A DNA stretch of 64,000 bases from Alphaproteobacteria bacterium (GTDB lineage: Bacteria > Pseudomonadota > Alphaproteobacteria > Micavibrionales > Micavibrionaceae), in the NCBI GenBank assembly GCA_030427385.1, contig JAUHWR010000001.1, positions 1,670,042-1,734,041 of the forward strand. The letters run 5' to 3'. How positions within the stretch are numbered: position 1 is the first letter of the stretch; each line of letters opens with the position of its first letter. This document shows, piece by piece, positions 46,265 through 55,207 of the stretch. A program made the translations under genes and the position numbers. A model generated the notes under the pieces. The model saw only the letters and a list, made by a program, of their open reading frames with translations. It had not been told where the DNA came from and searched no databases.

Positions 46265-47638
46265 TTAAATCCCGCGCACTTTTAATTTCAGCTCATCAAC
46301 CGCACTAATTAAAACTTTTTCGCCTTTTTTGAACGGCTCTTCATCTGCCGGTGATACCGCGTTCCATCGCTCCCCACTGGTGGAAACCGCGCCTTCATGA
46401 CCATTCCATTCCAAGACCGTCGCCTCTTGCCCGATCATGGCTTCCGGCCCTGACTTCAGCTCTTTGGTAATAACGGATCTGACAAAGACAATGAATCCAA
46501 TCCCCATAAAAATCGCTGTAGAGATTAAAATTCCGATAATCACGCGCCATTCCAATGCCACGCCCATTAATTCCGATCCATCAAACATGATCGCAAATCC
46601 AATCGCCAACGAGATCATGCCCGCTATCCCCAACACGCCAAAGGACGGAATGAAAATCTCAGCAAACATAAAGATCAGCCCCGCCGCAATTAACATTGCC
46701 CCCAGACCAGTCACAGGTAAAATACTAAAGGCATAAAACGCCATTAACAGACATAAAGCCCCAATTGTGCCGGATACCATTGTGCCGGGCGCATAAAATT
46801 CCAAAATAAGACCATAAATTCCGATCATCATTAAAACGGCTGCAACATTGGGGTCACTGATCAATGCCATAAACTCGGTCAAGATGTCCGGGAACCACTC
46901 AACGACACGTACATTTTCCGTATTAACGGTGCGTTCCATTCCATTTTTTAAGGTAACGGTACGCCCATTCATCTGGGTTAATAAATCATCACGACTGGTT
47001 GCGACCAGATCAATTACATTTAATTTTAAGGCTTCTTGCGCCGTGATGCTCGCCGCATCGATCACTGCTTTTTGTGCCCATTCCGCATTGCGTCCGCGTA
47101 TTTCCGTTATGGCGCGCATAAAAGCGGTTGTATCCTCGATAGATTTCTTCTTCAGACTTTCTTCATTGGGGTCTTGCATACCTTGCATAAATTCTTGCAA
47201 GACTTCTTTGGAAAAAGGTTGTGTTTCTTGCTCCGACTGGGATAGCTGAACAGACATCTTCACAGGCGTGGCCGCCCCTGCATTTGTTCCCTCATCCATG
47301 GCGGCAATATGCGCCGCCATTAGAATAAATGTCCCTGCGCTGGCGGCATGTGCGCCGCTGGGGGTGACATAAACCGCGACAGGTATATCCGCAGTCATAA
47401 TCGCCGATACCATCTGGCGTGTACTACTAAGGAGGCCGCCCGGCGTATTTAATTCTATAATCACCATCTCCGCTTGCGCTGCTTCTGCGCGGTTTATCCC
47501 GCTTTTCAGATAATCTGTATAGGCAGGCGCAATCGCGCCATCGATTCTTAAGACATAAATCTCTTTATCGGTCTGTGCAGAGCCAGGTAAACTGACAAAT
47601 AATCCCACCAAACATAGGCAAATATAAAATGCTCTCAT
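46265..47638 (-). CDS. nfeD: NfeD-family membrane serine protease
   Basis: A 457-residue NfeD1b-type protein. Signal peptide MRAFYICLCLVGLFVSLPG, then a ClpP-class serine protease domain (about 25-240) with LNTPGGLLSSTRQM and PSGAHAASAGTFI holding the probable catalytic serine, four or more transmembrane segments (about 255-380), and a C-terminal OB-fold NfeD domain with EWNGHEGAVSTSGERW. Start at 47638 chosen because the upstream frame from 47746 has no signal. Likely a membrane-protein quality-control or stomatin-partner protease; no stomatin gene is adjacent. Confidence 0.9.
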   Translation of the reverse strand: MRAFYICLCLVGLFVSLPGSAQTDKEIYVLRIDGAIAPAYTDYLKSGINRAEAAQAEMVIIELNTPGGLLSSTRQMVSAIMTADIPVAVYVTPSGAHAASAGTFILMAAHIAAMDEGTNAGAATPVKMSVQLSQSEQETQPFSKEVLQEFMQGMQDPNEESLKKKSIEDTTAFMRAITEIRGRNAEWAQKAVIDAASITAQEALKLNVIDLVATSRDDLLTQMNGRTVTLKNGMERTVNTENVRVVEWFPDILTEFMALISDPNVAAVLMMIGIYGLILEFYAPGTMVSGTIGALCLLMAFYAFSILPVTGLGAMLIAAGLIFMFAEIFIPSFGVLGIAGMISLAIGFAIMFDGSELMGVALEWRVIIGILISTAIFMGIGFIVFVRSVITKELKSGPEAMIGQEATVLEWNGHEGAVSTSGERWNAVSPADEEPFKKGEKVLISAVDELKLKVRGI

Positions 47639-47723
47639 GTCCACAAAGTAACATGCTTTCGCCCCTTTGGGAATATTTGGCACAAAGGTTGCAAAGTTCC
47701 TATCAATATAAGGATTATAGAAG

Positions 47724-48311
47724 ATGTTAAAAGCCATTTTATCCATCAGTCAGGCATTCGAGCCAAAGGAAAATACCGCTACCTTAAAAATGGTTTCCCA
47801 TGACCGTATGGCGGGATCGGTGCCAGTATGGGAGAAAAATCTGAGCGCTAAGGAACAAACCTCCGCCCGATTTGAAGAGGTTTTGACTCAAAGCGCAGAC
47901 ACACAAACCGCCTCCCCCTATCAACTTTCTTTAACGCATCATAATAATGCGGATGTGGAAGCGCCCACGGAAAAACCCTTCGGTTTTGGTGATCTCATTG
48001 ATATTATTAATCCGCTTCACCATATTCCCGTTGTCAATTCGCTATATCGTCAATTCAGCGGGGATACGATACGTGGTCCGGGACAAATTCTCGGTGGGGC
48101 TCTATTCGGCGGCCCTTTCGGCGCCGCCAGTTCCATGATTAATATTTTAATTGAGCATGATACAGGCAACGATCTAACGGGTCATGCCATGAATATGATG
48201 TCCGGCAAAAATGAGCGCCCTGCCCCACCGCCTAACGAGCGCGCCACAAATGCCTATTTAAAGCTTTCCGAAAATAACGATATCGATCAAACCTATAACC
48301 GCACCGCATAA
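47724..48311 (+). CDS. Hypothetical protein with glycine-rich segment
   Basis: A 195-residue protein, ATG after AAGGATTATAGAAG. The central DIINPLHHIPVVNSLYRQFSGDTIRG-like block (about 95-120) and GGALFGGPFGAASSMIN match a type of conserved alphaproteobacterial protein with no assigned role, in my recollection. No signal peptide; a weak hydrophobic Gly-rich stretch could associate with membranes. A terminator follows. Confidence 0.65.
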   Translation: MLKAILSISQAFEPKENTATLKMVSHDRMAGSVPVWEKNLSAKEQTSARFEEVLTQSADTQTASPYQLSLTHHNNADVEAPTEKPFGFGDLIDIINPLHHIPVVNSLYRQFSGDTIRGPGQILGGALFGGPFGAASSMINILIEHDTGNDLTGHAMNMMSGKNERPAPPPNERATNAYLKLSENNDIDQTYNRTA

Positions 48312-48358
48312 TTATAGAAAAACCTTGATTTTCTACGATCACATATATAAATAAAATT

Positions 48359-48381
48359 ACCGCACCATTGCGGTTTTTTTT
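48359..48381 (+). terminator. Rho-independent terminator
   Basis: ACCGCA (48359-48364) / TGCGGT (48369-48374) with a CCAT loop followed by eight T. It ends the gene at 47724-48311. Confidence 0.9.
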
Positions 48382-48398
48382 CGTGTGGGGATAAAATA

Positions 48399-49691
48399 TT
48401 GACAAAAACAACAAGACAATCTTTTTCAAATGCCGCTAATTGTTATGTAGAGGCCCCCCCTGTTATAGCTTATGGTTATGCCGCTAAAAATGCGGCTGAA
48501 AGAATGGCCGAAAGCACCGGATTTGAACTGGTGAGCATAGAATCCATCCAGCATCCCGGCGATGAAATCGAACAGCGCCTTCATTCCAATGTTCATGACA
48601 GAAGCGTGATTTACATTGCCTCTCCTTCTGGCAATCCGAATAAACAACTATTTGAAACGCAGGCCGCAATTGAGACAATTCACGATGCTGGCGCAAGACA
48701 TATTATCGGGATGTTCCCCTACATGTGGTATAATCGGGGCGATAAAAAAGAAGGGATTAGACGACCCATTACGGCAGCTATAGCCATAAAAAACGTTAGA
48801 GAATATTTAACACATGCGATTGTCGCCGCCCCCCATAATGCCGATATTACTTATCAGGAATTTAGACAAAACAGATCTTTAAAACGATGCGAAACTCCTA
48901 ATTTTGCTTATATATATGGACGTCAATTAAGACATTTTTACGAGCAAGGCATCTTAGACCCCGAAAAAACAGTATTTGCCAACATAGATTCCGGCGCAGG
49001 CAAACGTAATCATAGTGCCTTTAAAAAAGGATTATTAGGTGGCTTAGGGCCATATGCTGAGATTATCTTGAAAGATAATGATCCAGAATCATGGATATGG
49101 GTGAATTTGGAAAAAATTAGAAACCGCCAGACAAATAAAACAACAGGGAGCGGCCCTGACACAACTGTCGAAGGTATGGACGTATTTGCCGTTGAAGATT
49201 TAATTAGTTCAGGCAGAACTGGCAATGAAGCAGCAGAAAAGATTATGGCTGCTGGCGCGCGTTCTGCGAATTTAATAGCAGCGCACGGCCTTTATACACA
49301 AAAAAAGGGACAGAGAAAAACAGCCGCAATCGACGGAATAGATAATAGCGCTCTATCACTTATTTTAACCGCAAATACGTACGACCACAGTTTAATAGAC
49401 CCCAAAATTCAAGCCGCCATAGATGAGAGTCCCGTCATTCATGAGATGGATATATTTGCGTATCTCGGATTATACGCCGAAGTCTTATCAACCACCGCCT
49501 CCGCCGAATTAGTCGCTGAAGCTTTAGAAACTGGATTGGATAGCACTTCCATTTCCGCCATAGATATAGGCGAACACCCTGCTTTGACCGAAAGACCTAT
49601 TTTCACTCCTATAGATTTAAAATCAAATAATCCGTTACTTCTGATAAAGGGTCAAAAAGAGAAAAACTGTACCCCAAAGCCAGAAGCTTAG
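48399..49691 (+). CDS. Divergent PRPP-synthetase-like protein
   Basis: A 430-residue protein, TTG start preceded by GGGG at 48387-48390. It keeps the two-domain PRPP-synthetase layout: PYMWYNRGDKKEGIRRPITAA in the N-terminal domain, IDSGAGKRNHSAFKKGL (like DxGGxxR), and the PRPP loop AVEDLISSGRTGNEAAEKI followed by AAHGLYT, as in PrsA. But the acidic pair is E-D plus serines instead of DD...T, and about 100 residues are longer than Prs. Activity may differ (a phosphoribosyltransferase or regulator). It is followed by a terminator and a nucleotidyltransferase-like gene. Confidence 0.75.
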   Translation: MTKTTRQSFSNAANCYVEAPPVIAYGYAAKNAAERMAESTGFELVSIESIQHPGDEIEQRLHSNVHDRSVIYIASPSGNPNKQLFETQAAIETIHDAGARHIIGMFPYMWYNRGDKKEGIRRPITAAIAIKNVREYLTHAIVAAPHNADITYQEFRQNRSLKRCETPNFAYIYGRQLRHFYEQGILDPEKTVFANIDSGAGKRNHSAFKKGLLGGLGPYAEIILKDNDPESWIWVNLEKIRNRQTNKTTGSGPDTTVEGMDVFAVEDLISSGRTGNEAAEKIMAAGARSANLIAAHGLYTQKKGQRKTAAIDGIDNSALSLILTANTYDHSLIDPKIQAAIDESPVIHEMDIFAYLGLYAEVLSTTASAELVAEALETGLDSTSISAIDIGEHPALTERPIFTPIDLKSNNPLLLIKGQKEKNCTPKPEA

Positions 49692-49694
49692 ATC

Positions 49695-49732
49695 ACTAAT
49701 TTTTCTTGAAGTTAAAATTAGTTTTGTTTTAT
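49695..49732 (+). terminator. Candidate terminator
   Basis: ACTAATTTT (49695-49703) / AAAATTAGT (49714-49722) with a 10-base loop and a TTTGTTTTATT tail, following the PRPP-synthetase-like gene by a few bases. AT-only stem, so moderate strength. Confidence 0.55.
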
Positions 49733-49776
49733 TCTTTAGTGTGTAAAAAAACAAAGAATAATAAAAGTAATAGAGA

Positions 49777-50472
49777 ATGCCTGTTATTGAACAATTTAAT
49801 CCGCATGCCGCGCAGAACGACGTACAAATAATTTTACCTGATTACATTGATATTTTATATGAAGACCTTTGTGCCCTTAAAATAAATCAAGGGCGCTCTT
49901 GCGAAGGTGCCCTCATATATGGTGGTGCCATGTTATCATATGCTAAAAATCAAGTGCCTAGAGATATTGACATGTTTGTTTGTGCGCCTGAACTCATCGA
50001 TGAATTACAATCTTTACATATCGAACAAACGAAACCTTACGGTAGCTATAGGAATTTGGAAGATAGCATTACAGATAATAGAGCGCCGAGCCTTGGTTCT
50101 ATATTAAAACCTTCAAAGAATTTAAACTTTGCAGAGGAACGACTCTCGCCGCCCTCCTTCTCTGAGACAACTGGTAAAGCTTTTCAAGTTATAGCTTATT
50201 TTCAAACATCAAAAGTATTTGTTCCCGTTGATATAACTTTCATTGAAAAACCTATAACCCCTATAGAATTATCTTCCTTACTCAGACAACGCTTCGGAGA
50301 TGACCCTGAAAGACAAATTATTTATGACTTAAAAAATAACGAATTATTGAAACCCAATTACCCTAAACAAAAACTGAATCCATCTACAAATTATTCTGTT
50401 TCTAATGGAGCTGCAGATCTAGGACGAGGTGACACATTGCACCCATGGGAATCTGGACCTTCAGAGAAATAA
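49777..50472 (+). CDS. Nucleotidyltransferase-fold (Pol beta-like) protein, putative
   Basis: A 231-residue protein. The segment GALIYGGAMLSYAKNQVP then RDIDMFV fits the hG[GS]...DxD nucleotidyltransferase signature, with VPVDITFIE as the third acidic residue. No other domain is recognised. It sits 85 bp after the PRPP-synthetase-like gene on the same strand, and both are AT-rich with few CG-rich codons compared with mscS and tuf. The partner acceptor is unknown, and the assignment rests on pattern only. Confidence 0.5.
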   Translation: MPVIEQFNPHAAQNDVQIILPDYIDILYEDLCALKINQGRSCEGALIYGGAMLSYAKNQVPRDIDMFVCAPELIDELQSLHIEQTKPYGSYRNLEDSITDNRAPSLGSILKPSKNLNFAEERLSPPSFSETTGKAFQVIAYFQTSKVFVPVDITFIEKPITPIELSSLLRQRFGDDPERQIIYDLKNNELLKPNYPKQKLNPSTNYSVSNGAADLGRGDTLHPWESGPSEK

Positions 50473-50480
50473 CCTATTCA

Positions 50481-51902
50481 TCATGCCCCTTCCCCATGCA
50501 TGAAAACTTCTCTATGCGGGTAGGGGATTTCGATGTTATGGGCTTTAAAAACGTCCCAAATCGCCAACATGACGGTGCCTTTGGTGTTCATAACGCCTTT
50601 TTCAGGGTCATCAATCCAATAACGTACCACAAAATTTAGTGAGCTATCGCCAAATTCACATAAATGGCAGACTGGCGCAGGATCATCCTTTACACGTGCC
50701 AGTCCTTTTAATGTCTCTTCGACTAATTTTTTGACCTGATGCGGATCGGATTTATAATGTACGCCAAATTTTGTCTCAATACGGATCAAACGGTTGGAGA
50801 AGGACCAGTTAATCACAGGCTGGGTAATGAAATCCTCATTCGGAACCAGATATTCCTTATTATCGCGGGTCACAATCGAGACATAACGCGCATTCAACTG
50901 TCCAATCCAGCCGAACACGCCATCCGGCATCTCGATAATATCACCGGGCTTAATCGAGCGATCCGCAAGCAGTAAAATCCCTGAAAACAGGTTAGAAATC
51001 ACCTTTTGCAAACCAAAACCAATACCAAGTCCGAGCGCACCACCAAAAATGGCAAAGGTCGATAAATCAATCCCCGCCAAAGTCACCCCGAAAATCAGTG
51101 CAAAACTGATCAGGGCAATGCGAACAATCTTGCCGATTAATACCTGCGCCGAGGGAGTCAAATTCGTGGACGCTCGCAGACGCTGCTCGGAGATTTTGCT
51201 AACAAATTGCGCGAATGCCAACAGTAATGTCAATATGACGCCTGCCTTTAACACGGCAAGCAAGCTGATTCGCGTTTCCCCTATCGTCAATCCCAGTCCA
51301 TCAAGCGTTGTGAGCGCAATATCAAGCCCCCCGATAATACTTAACGCCGCCATCGCCCACGCAAAGCCCGCGATAATATTTCGCAAGAATCCGTTGAAGA
51401 TAATTTGAGCCACAAGACGAATAAATATCCATGCGCTCAATAATTTCGTCATCGCCGTCAGCACTTTTGCGCCCCATTCCGGCATAATCGAGACCATGAT
51501 AAATGTCGAGAGCAATAAAACCATCAATGCGGTGATATGCAGAGTTAATTTACTCAAATTACGCAGAATATGCTTCATCGCATAGGGAACCGATAAATTG
51601 GAAATCATCTGTTCCAATTTTGGGCGGAAAACTTTTCTAAATAACCAACCCGTTGTTAAAGCGCCAATAATGATTGCAATTTCTGTTAGAACATTAAACG
51701 TAAAGAGATGAACCGCAAAATCGGTCAGCTTTTGACTAATAATGTCCAATGTTTCCGGATCTTTCACCGCATCAATCAAATCTTCCACATTAGGTGATTT
51801 TAATGGCGGCGGCGGCAGATCGACCTTTTCCACAGCCTGATCGATTGATAAATCAATCGTCTGATTACCGGCAGATGCGGAAGAAGTGATATCGGAACTC
51901 AT
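50481..51902 (-). CDS. MscS-family mechanosensitive channel
   Basis: A 473-residue channel. An N-terminal soluble/Ser-rich part is followed by about five hydrophobic helices and then the pore helix and beta domain with GGALGLGIGFGLQKVISNLFSG and LADRSIKPGDIIEMPDGVFG. It opens on membrane stretch to relieve osmotic pressure. The closing region ends in a short charged tail. A terminator-like hairpin between it and tuf serves the latter. Confidence 0.9.
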   Translation of the reverse strand: MSSDITSSASAGNQTIDLSIDQAVEKVDLPPPPLKSPNVEDLIDAVKDPETLDIISQKLTDFAVHLFTFNVLTEIAIIIGALTTGWLFRKVFRPKLEQMISNLSVPYAMKHILRNLSKLTLHITALMVLLLSTFIMVSIMPEWGAKVLTAMTKLLSAWIFIRLVAQIIFNGFLRNIIAGFAWAMAALSIIGGLDIALTTLDGLGLTIGETRISLLAVLKAGVILTLLLAFAQFVSKISEQRLRASTNLTPSAQVLIGKIVRIALISFALIFGVTLAGIDLSTFAIFGGALGLGIGFGLQKVISNLFSGILLLADRSIKPGDIIEMPDGVFGWIGQLNARYVSIVTRDNKEYLVPNEDFITQPVINWSFSNRLIRIETKFGVHYKSDPHQVKKLVEETLKGLARVKDDPAPVCHLCEFGDSSLNFVVRYWIDDPEKGVMNTKGTVMLAIWDVFKAHNIEIPYPHREVFMHGEGA

Positions 51903-51930
51903 AATTATACTCTATAGCGAATTCAGATAT

Positions 51931-51956
51931 AAAAAAAGCCCGCAAATTGCGGGCTT
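51931..51956 (-). terminator. Terminator after tuf
   Basis: Perfect stem AAGCCCGC / GCGGGCTT with AAATT loop at 51936-51956, followed on the minus strand by a T run (the complement of A31-37). It lies 26 bases past the tuf stop and directly upstream of mscS. Confidence 0.9.
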
Positions 51957-51981
51957 CTTAAAAACTTTATATATCAAAAAA

Positions 51982-53157
51982 TTACTTGCTGATTTTTGAC
52001 ACAACGCCGGCGCCAACTGTACGGCCACCTTCGCGGATCGCGAAACGAAGACCTTCGTCCATCGCGATCGGAGCAATCAATTCAACATTCATTTTCACGT
52101 TATCGCCAGGCATAACCATTTCTGTACCTTCCGGCAATTTCACGTTACCTGTCACGTCCGTTGTACGGAAGTAGAATTGTGGGCGGTAGTTTGTGAAGAA
52201 TGGTGTATGACGACCACCTTCATCTTTAGACAGAATATATGCTTCTGCTTCAAAATGAGTATGTGGTGTAATGGAACCAGGCTTACATAGAACCTGACCA
52301 CGCTCGATATCTTCGCGTTTAGTCCCACGTAGAAGTGCACCAACGTTATCGCCAGCTTCCCCACGATCCAACAATTTACGGAACATTTCAACACCAGTAA
52401 CAGTTGTTTTCACAGTATCTTTAATACCAACGATTTCAACTTCATCACCAACATTTACAACGCCTTGTTCAATACGACCTGTACAAACTGTACCACGACC
52501 TGAAATTGAGAATACATCTTCCACAGGCATTAGGAATGAACGATCAATCGGACGCTCAGGAGTTGGGATAGCTTCATCAACAGCCGCCATCAATTCCTTG
52601 ATCTTGTTTTCGCCAATCTCAGGGTCACGACCTTCCATTGCTGCCAAAGCAGAACCGGAGATAATTGGAATATCATCGCCAGGGAAGTCATATGAAGATA
52701 GAAGCTCACGAATTTCCATTTCAACCAGCTCAAGAAGCTCGGCATCGTCAACTTGGTCAACTTTATTCATGAATACAACCAGAGCCGGAACACCAACCTG
52801 ACGTGCAAGCAAGATGTGCTCACGTGTTTGTGGCATAGGGCCGTCTGCTGCATTCACAACCAAAATCGCGCCGTCCATTTGGGCTGCACCTGTGATCATG
52901 TTTTTCACGTAATCTGCGTGTCCTGGGCAGTCAACGTGTGCATAGTGACGGTTATCTGTTTCATATTCAACGTGCGCAGTAGAAATCGTAATACCACGTG
53001 CTTTTTCTTCTGGTGCACCATCAATTTGGTCATATGCTTTAAAATCACCAAAATACTTTGTGATTGCAGCCGTTAGAGTTGTTTTACCATGGTCAACGTG
53101 GCCGATTGTGCCGATATTGACGTGTGGTTTTGTTCTTTCAAACTTTGCCTTTGCCAT
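51982..53157 (-). CDS. tuf: Elongation factor Tu
   Basis: EF-Tu, 391 residues, delivers aminoacyl-tRNA to the ribosome. G1 GHVDHGKT, switch [15 protein letters not shown]3 DCPGHADY, G4 FMNKVD, then standard domains II and III ending GVVSKISK. It stands alone with its own leader of about 200 bases (53158-53365), which contains a TTGACT on the minus strand at 53297-53302 but a poor -10 box, and a 6-bp hairpin TGCATA/TATGCA at 53225-53240. It is not in the usual str or secE-nusG context. Confidence 0.98.
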   Translation of the reverse strand: MAKAKFERTKPHVNIGTIGHVDHGKTTLTAAITKYFGDFKAYDQIDGAPEEKARGITISTAHVEYETDNRHYAHVDCPGHADYVKNMITGAAQMDGAILVVNAADGPMPQTREHILLARQVGVPALVVFMNKVDQVDDAELLELVEMEIRELLSSYDFPGDDIPIISGSALAAMEGRDPEIGENKIKELMAAVDEAIPTPERPIDRSFLMPVEDVFSISGRGTVCTGRIEQGVVNVGDEVEIVGIKDTVKTTVTGVEMFRKLLDRGEAGDNVGALLRGTKREDIERGQVLCKPGSITPHTHFEAEAYILSKDEGGRHTPFFTNYRPQFYFRTTDVTGNVKLPEGTEMVMPGDNVKMNVELIAPIAMDEGLRFAIREGGRTVGAGVVSKISK

Positions 53158-53365
53158 TTTTTGTTCGTCCTTCTTTTTTAAATTTAATTTTTAGGCCCTT
53201 CTGCCAAAACATCAGGGCATGACTTGCATAGAAATATGCACTCACGCCTTCGCATAAAGACCTAAGTGGTGTTGATTTAATAAAGTTTAGCGAGAGAGTC
53301 AATGATTAATTGGCCTAGAATTGGTTTTTTTCGGTTTTTTTTCATGAGAAAAATTTGATCTTGCT

Positions 53366-53869
53366 TTATTCCAAGGTGGGTGGGCGCGTTGCATTCGCCG
53401 CTGGTCCTTGTGCGGCCTCATGGGTGGCAATGACATCATGGGTATGTTCAATCAGTCGATCTAATATAGACTTAATCGTTTTAGAGCTCGGCCCCTTCTG
53501 TGCGGTAAAAGCAGCGGCTAATTCCGCGGGGGTATATCCATACTCATCCTTCATATCCTCTATCGGACAGCCAAGCCATTCGGGAATCGCCTCATAGACC
53601 GCAAGCAAATACGGCACTTTTTCTCCGGAATATGATATGCGCACATCCTGAGGCTGAAGCCCCTCTAACCAATCAACGAAAGGCTGTGGCCCTTGTTCCG
53701 GCTCGATCTCATTGCCCTGCGGATCTAGTAATATTTGTGTAAATTCAAAATTTTCACCTGTAATAACTCTCGGCGGCGCTTGCATTGAAGCAGAAAGCTT
53801 CGGTGCCCCTCCACCAAAATAAGCATCAGGCTTGGACCAATCTATTTTTCCCGTGGTATTATCACCCAT
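53366..53869 (-). CDS. Hypothetical protein
   Basis: A 167-residue protein without signal or membrane segments. It contains a Gly/Pro-rich N-terminus, then a helical region with EYGYTPAELAAAFTAQKG and TIKSILDRLIEHTHDVIATHEA. The GGGxPKLSAS/GPSSKT stretches look disordered. No family is recognised. A GGGAGG-type site precedes ATG 53869 (GGAGGTTAAG). Upstream of tuf, divergent to nothing. Confidence 0.5.
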   Translation of the reverse strand: MGDNTTGKIDWSKPDAYFGGGAPKLSASMQAPPRVITGENFEFTQILLDPQGNEIEPEQGPQPFVDWLEGLQPQDVRISYSGEKVPYLLAVYEAIPEWLGCPIEDMKDEYGYTPAELAAAFTAQKGPSSKTIKSILDRLIEHTHDVIATHEAAQGPAANATRPPTLE

Positions 53870-53962
53870 CTTAACCTCCCAAGGTCTTTTTCGTTAGCAT
53901 GCGCGCTTATACGTAAAACTGCAACATAATAATAAATGCAAACAGCTATAGCTCATCAATAT

Positions 53963-54253
53963 TTACAATTTTTTATGGCAATCCCCGCGCTCAAGGGATG
54001 TCTTTTTACGGCGGATGGAATCCCCCTCTTTCACTTTGATCGGCGCGTCGGCAGGCGAGATTTTTTCAATGCTGATGACCTTTAATTCAAACACTTCATC
54101 CATCGCCGCCAAACTGGCAATAATTTCCTGCTCACCGATTTGATCCCGCTTGCCACGTGGCTTGTTCGGCTCGGCCCATAGTGGCTCTTTCCATTTCAAA
54201 ACATCGCCAATTTCCGGCGATAGACAAGGCGCCCAATTTTCTGTTTCTGACAT
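53963..54253 (-). CDS. Small hypothetical protein
   Basis: A 96-residue charged protein with WAPCLSPEIGDVLKWKEPLW and a central DQIGEQEIIASLAAMDEVFEL helix. No domain is recognised. The start codon is 1 base after the stop of the 35-residue gene at 54255-54362, so these two are translationally coupled. Confidence 0.5.
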   Translation of the reverse strand: MSETENWAPCLSPEIGDVLKWKEPLWAEPNKPRGKRDQIGEQEIIASLAAMDEVFELKVISIEKISPADAPIKVKEGDSIRRKKTSLERGDCHKKL

Positions 54254-54254
54254 A

Positions 54255-54362
54255 TTATTTATATTTATCTTTGCTTTTTTCTTTTTTGATCGCCCTTTTC
54301 TCCGCCGGCGTATGAAGCGCCTCTTTTTTTACATTCTTTTTCGCATCCTGTGTCTTGGCCAT
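54255..54362 (-). CDS. 35-residue basic peptide gene
   Basis: A 35-residue protein (MAKTQDAKKNVKKEALHTPA then EKRAIKKEKSKDKYK) behind a good AGGAG ribosome site 7 bases from the ATG. It is highly basic and similar in style to small Lys-rich proteins found in alphaproteobacteria, which may bind nucleic acid; the role is unknown. It is the first gene of a two-gene unit. Confidence 0.6.
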   Translation of the reverse strand: MAKTQDAKKNVKKEALHTPAEKRAIKKEKSKDKYK

Positions 54363-54530
54363 TTTATCTCCTGATAAACGCTATAAGTTTAAAATGTATG
54401 ATACAGTAAATTCAGACATTTAGTTATCTAAATTTGGGGGGATGTTTTTTAAAAAATGAAAATTATGCTCAAAGCTATTTTAGGTAATTAAGATCACTAG
54501 ATTTGGAAATTCTCCCACACAAACCTTTGC

Positions 54531-54701
54531 TTAATCTACTTCATGATCAAATTCAGCGCCTTCTAAAGCCCATGTTGCCGATAATATTTCTTTGACCGCT
54601 TGAATGACCCGAGGGTCACTTACATTTCTCATATCAATTACTTCTCGATCATCTGTAATAGAGTGAGGCTTCAACGGTTCTTCCTTATTATTTTCAGTCA
54701 T
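54531..54701 (-). CDS. 56-residue acidic protein
   Basis: A 56-residue acidic protein beginning MTENNKEEPLKPHSITDDRE. It contains DMRNVSDPRVIQAVKEILSA, a helical stretch. The frame is intact, but the ribosome site is weak. No family recognised. It stands 168 bases away from the peptide gene. Confidence 0.45.
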   Translation of the reverse strand: MTENNKEEPLKPHSITDDREVIDMRNVSDPRVIQAVKEILSATWALEGAEFDHEVD

Positions 54702-54823
54702 ATTTGGATCATATCAGAAACTTCAAAGTGAGCAAAATTTATGAAAAAAATACAAAATCAGGCAAGATCAAAATCTATAAAACCTAGGGAATGGCAATGC
54801 CTCAGAGCATAGCGGCGAGGTAT

Positions 54824-54896
54824 GGAGCGGGTGAGGGGAATCGAACCCCCGTATGCAGCTTGGAAGGCTGCCGTTCTACCATTGAACTACACCCGC
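54824..54896 (-). tRNA. tRNA-Gly (anticodon TCC)
   Basis: Cloverleaf on the minus strand: acceptor GCGGGTG / CACCCGC, anticodon arm GCAGC-CTTCCAA-GCTGC giving TCC, T-loop GGTTCGATTCC, with encoded CCA at 54824-54826. Confidence 0.95.
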
Positions 54897-54967
54897 GCTC
54901 GGAATTTTCTCTTTATAAAAGAACAAAACCTATATTGCAAGCGCGTTTATCAGCATTGGAATAAAAG

Positions 54968-54996
54968 TTGACAGAATCTTACAATCTATGTATAAC
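54968..54996 (+). promoter_or_regulatory. Sigma-70-type promoter of the DEAD-box helicase gene
   Basis: Perfect TTGACA (54968-54973) and TATAAC (54991-54996) with a 17-base spacer, predicting a start near 55003 and a leader of about 205 bases. The 311-base gap after tRNA-Gly (54897-55207) contains no gene. A second TATAAT at 55060-55065 lacks a -35 box. Confidence 0.7.
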
Positions 54997-55207
54997 CTGC
55001 CCCAACGCGTGAATGATCACGCCACGATGAGACAGAGCCTAAAGAAAAAGTATCCCTCTGATATAATATTTATTACAGGATACGTGAATATCTAAATTCT
55101 CACATTTTTCCGATAAAGTTCGCTACAGCTCCTAAGAGCTTATTATCTTCTGCAATGGTTGCGGAAGCGCACGTTTTATTGGCACAAATGAAAAGAAAGA
55201 TATTCAT

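Noticed and set aside
53274-53302. Promoter for tuf with TTGACT and TAAATC
   Set aside because: The -10 box matches poorly, so it is mentioned only within the tuf entry.
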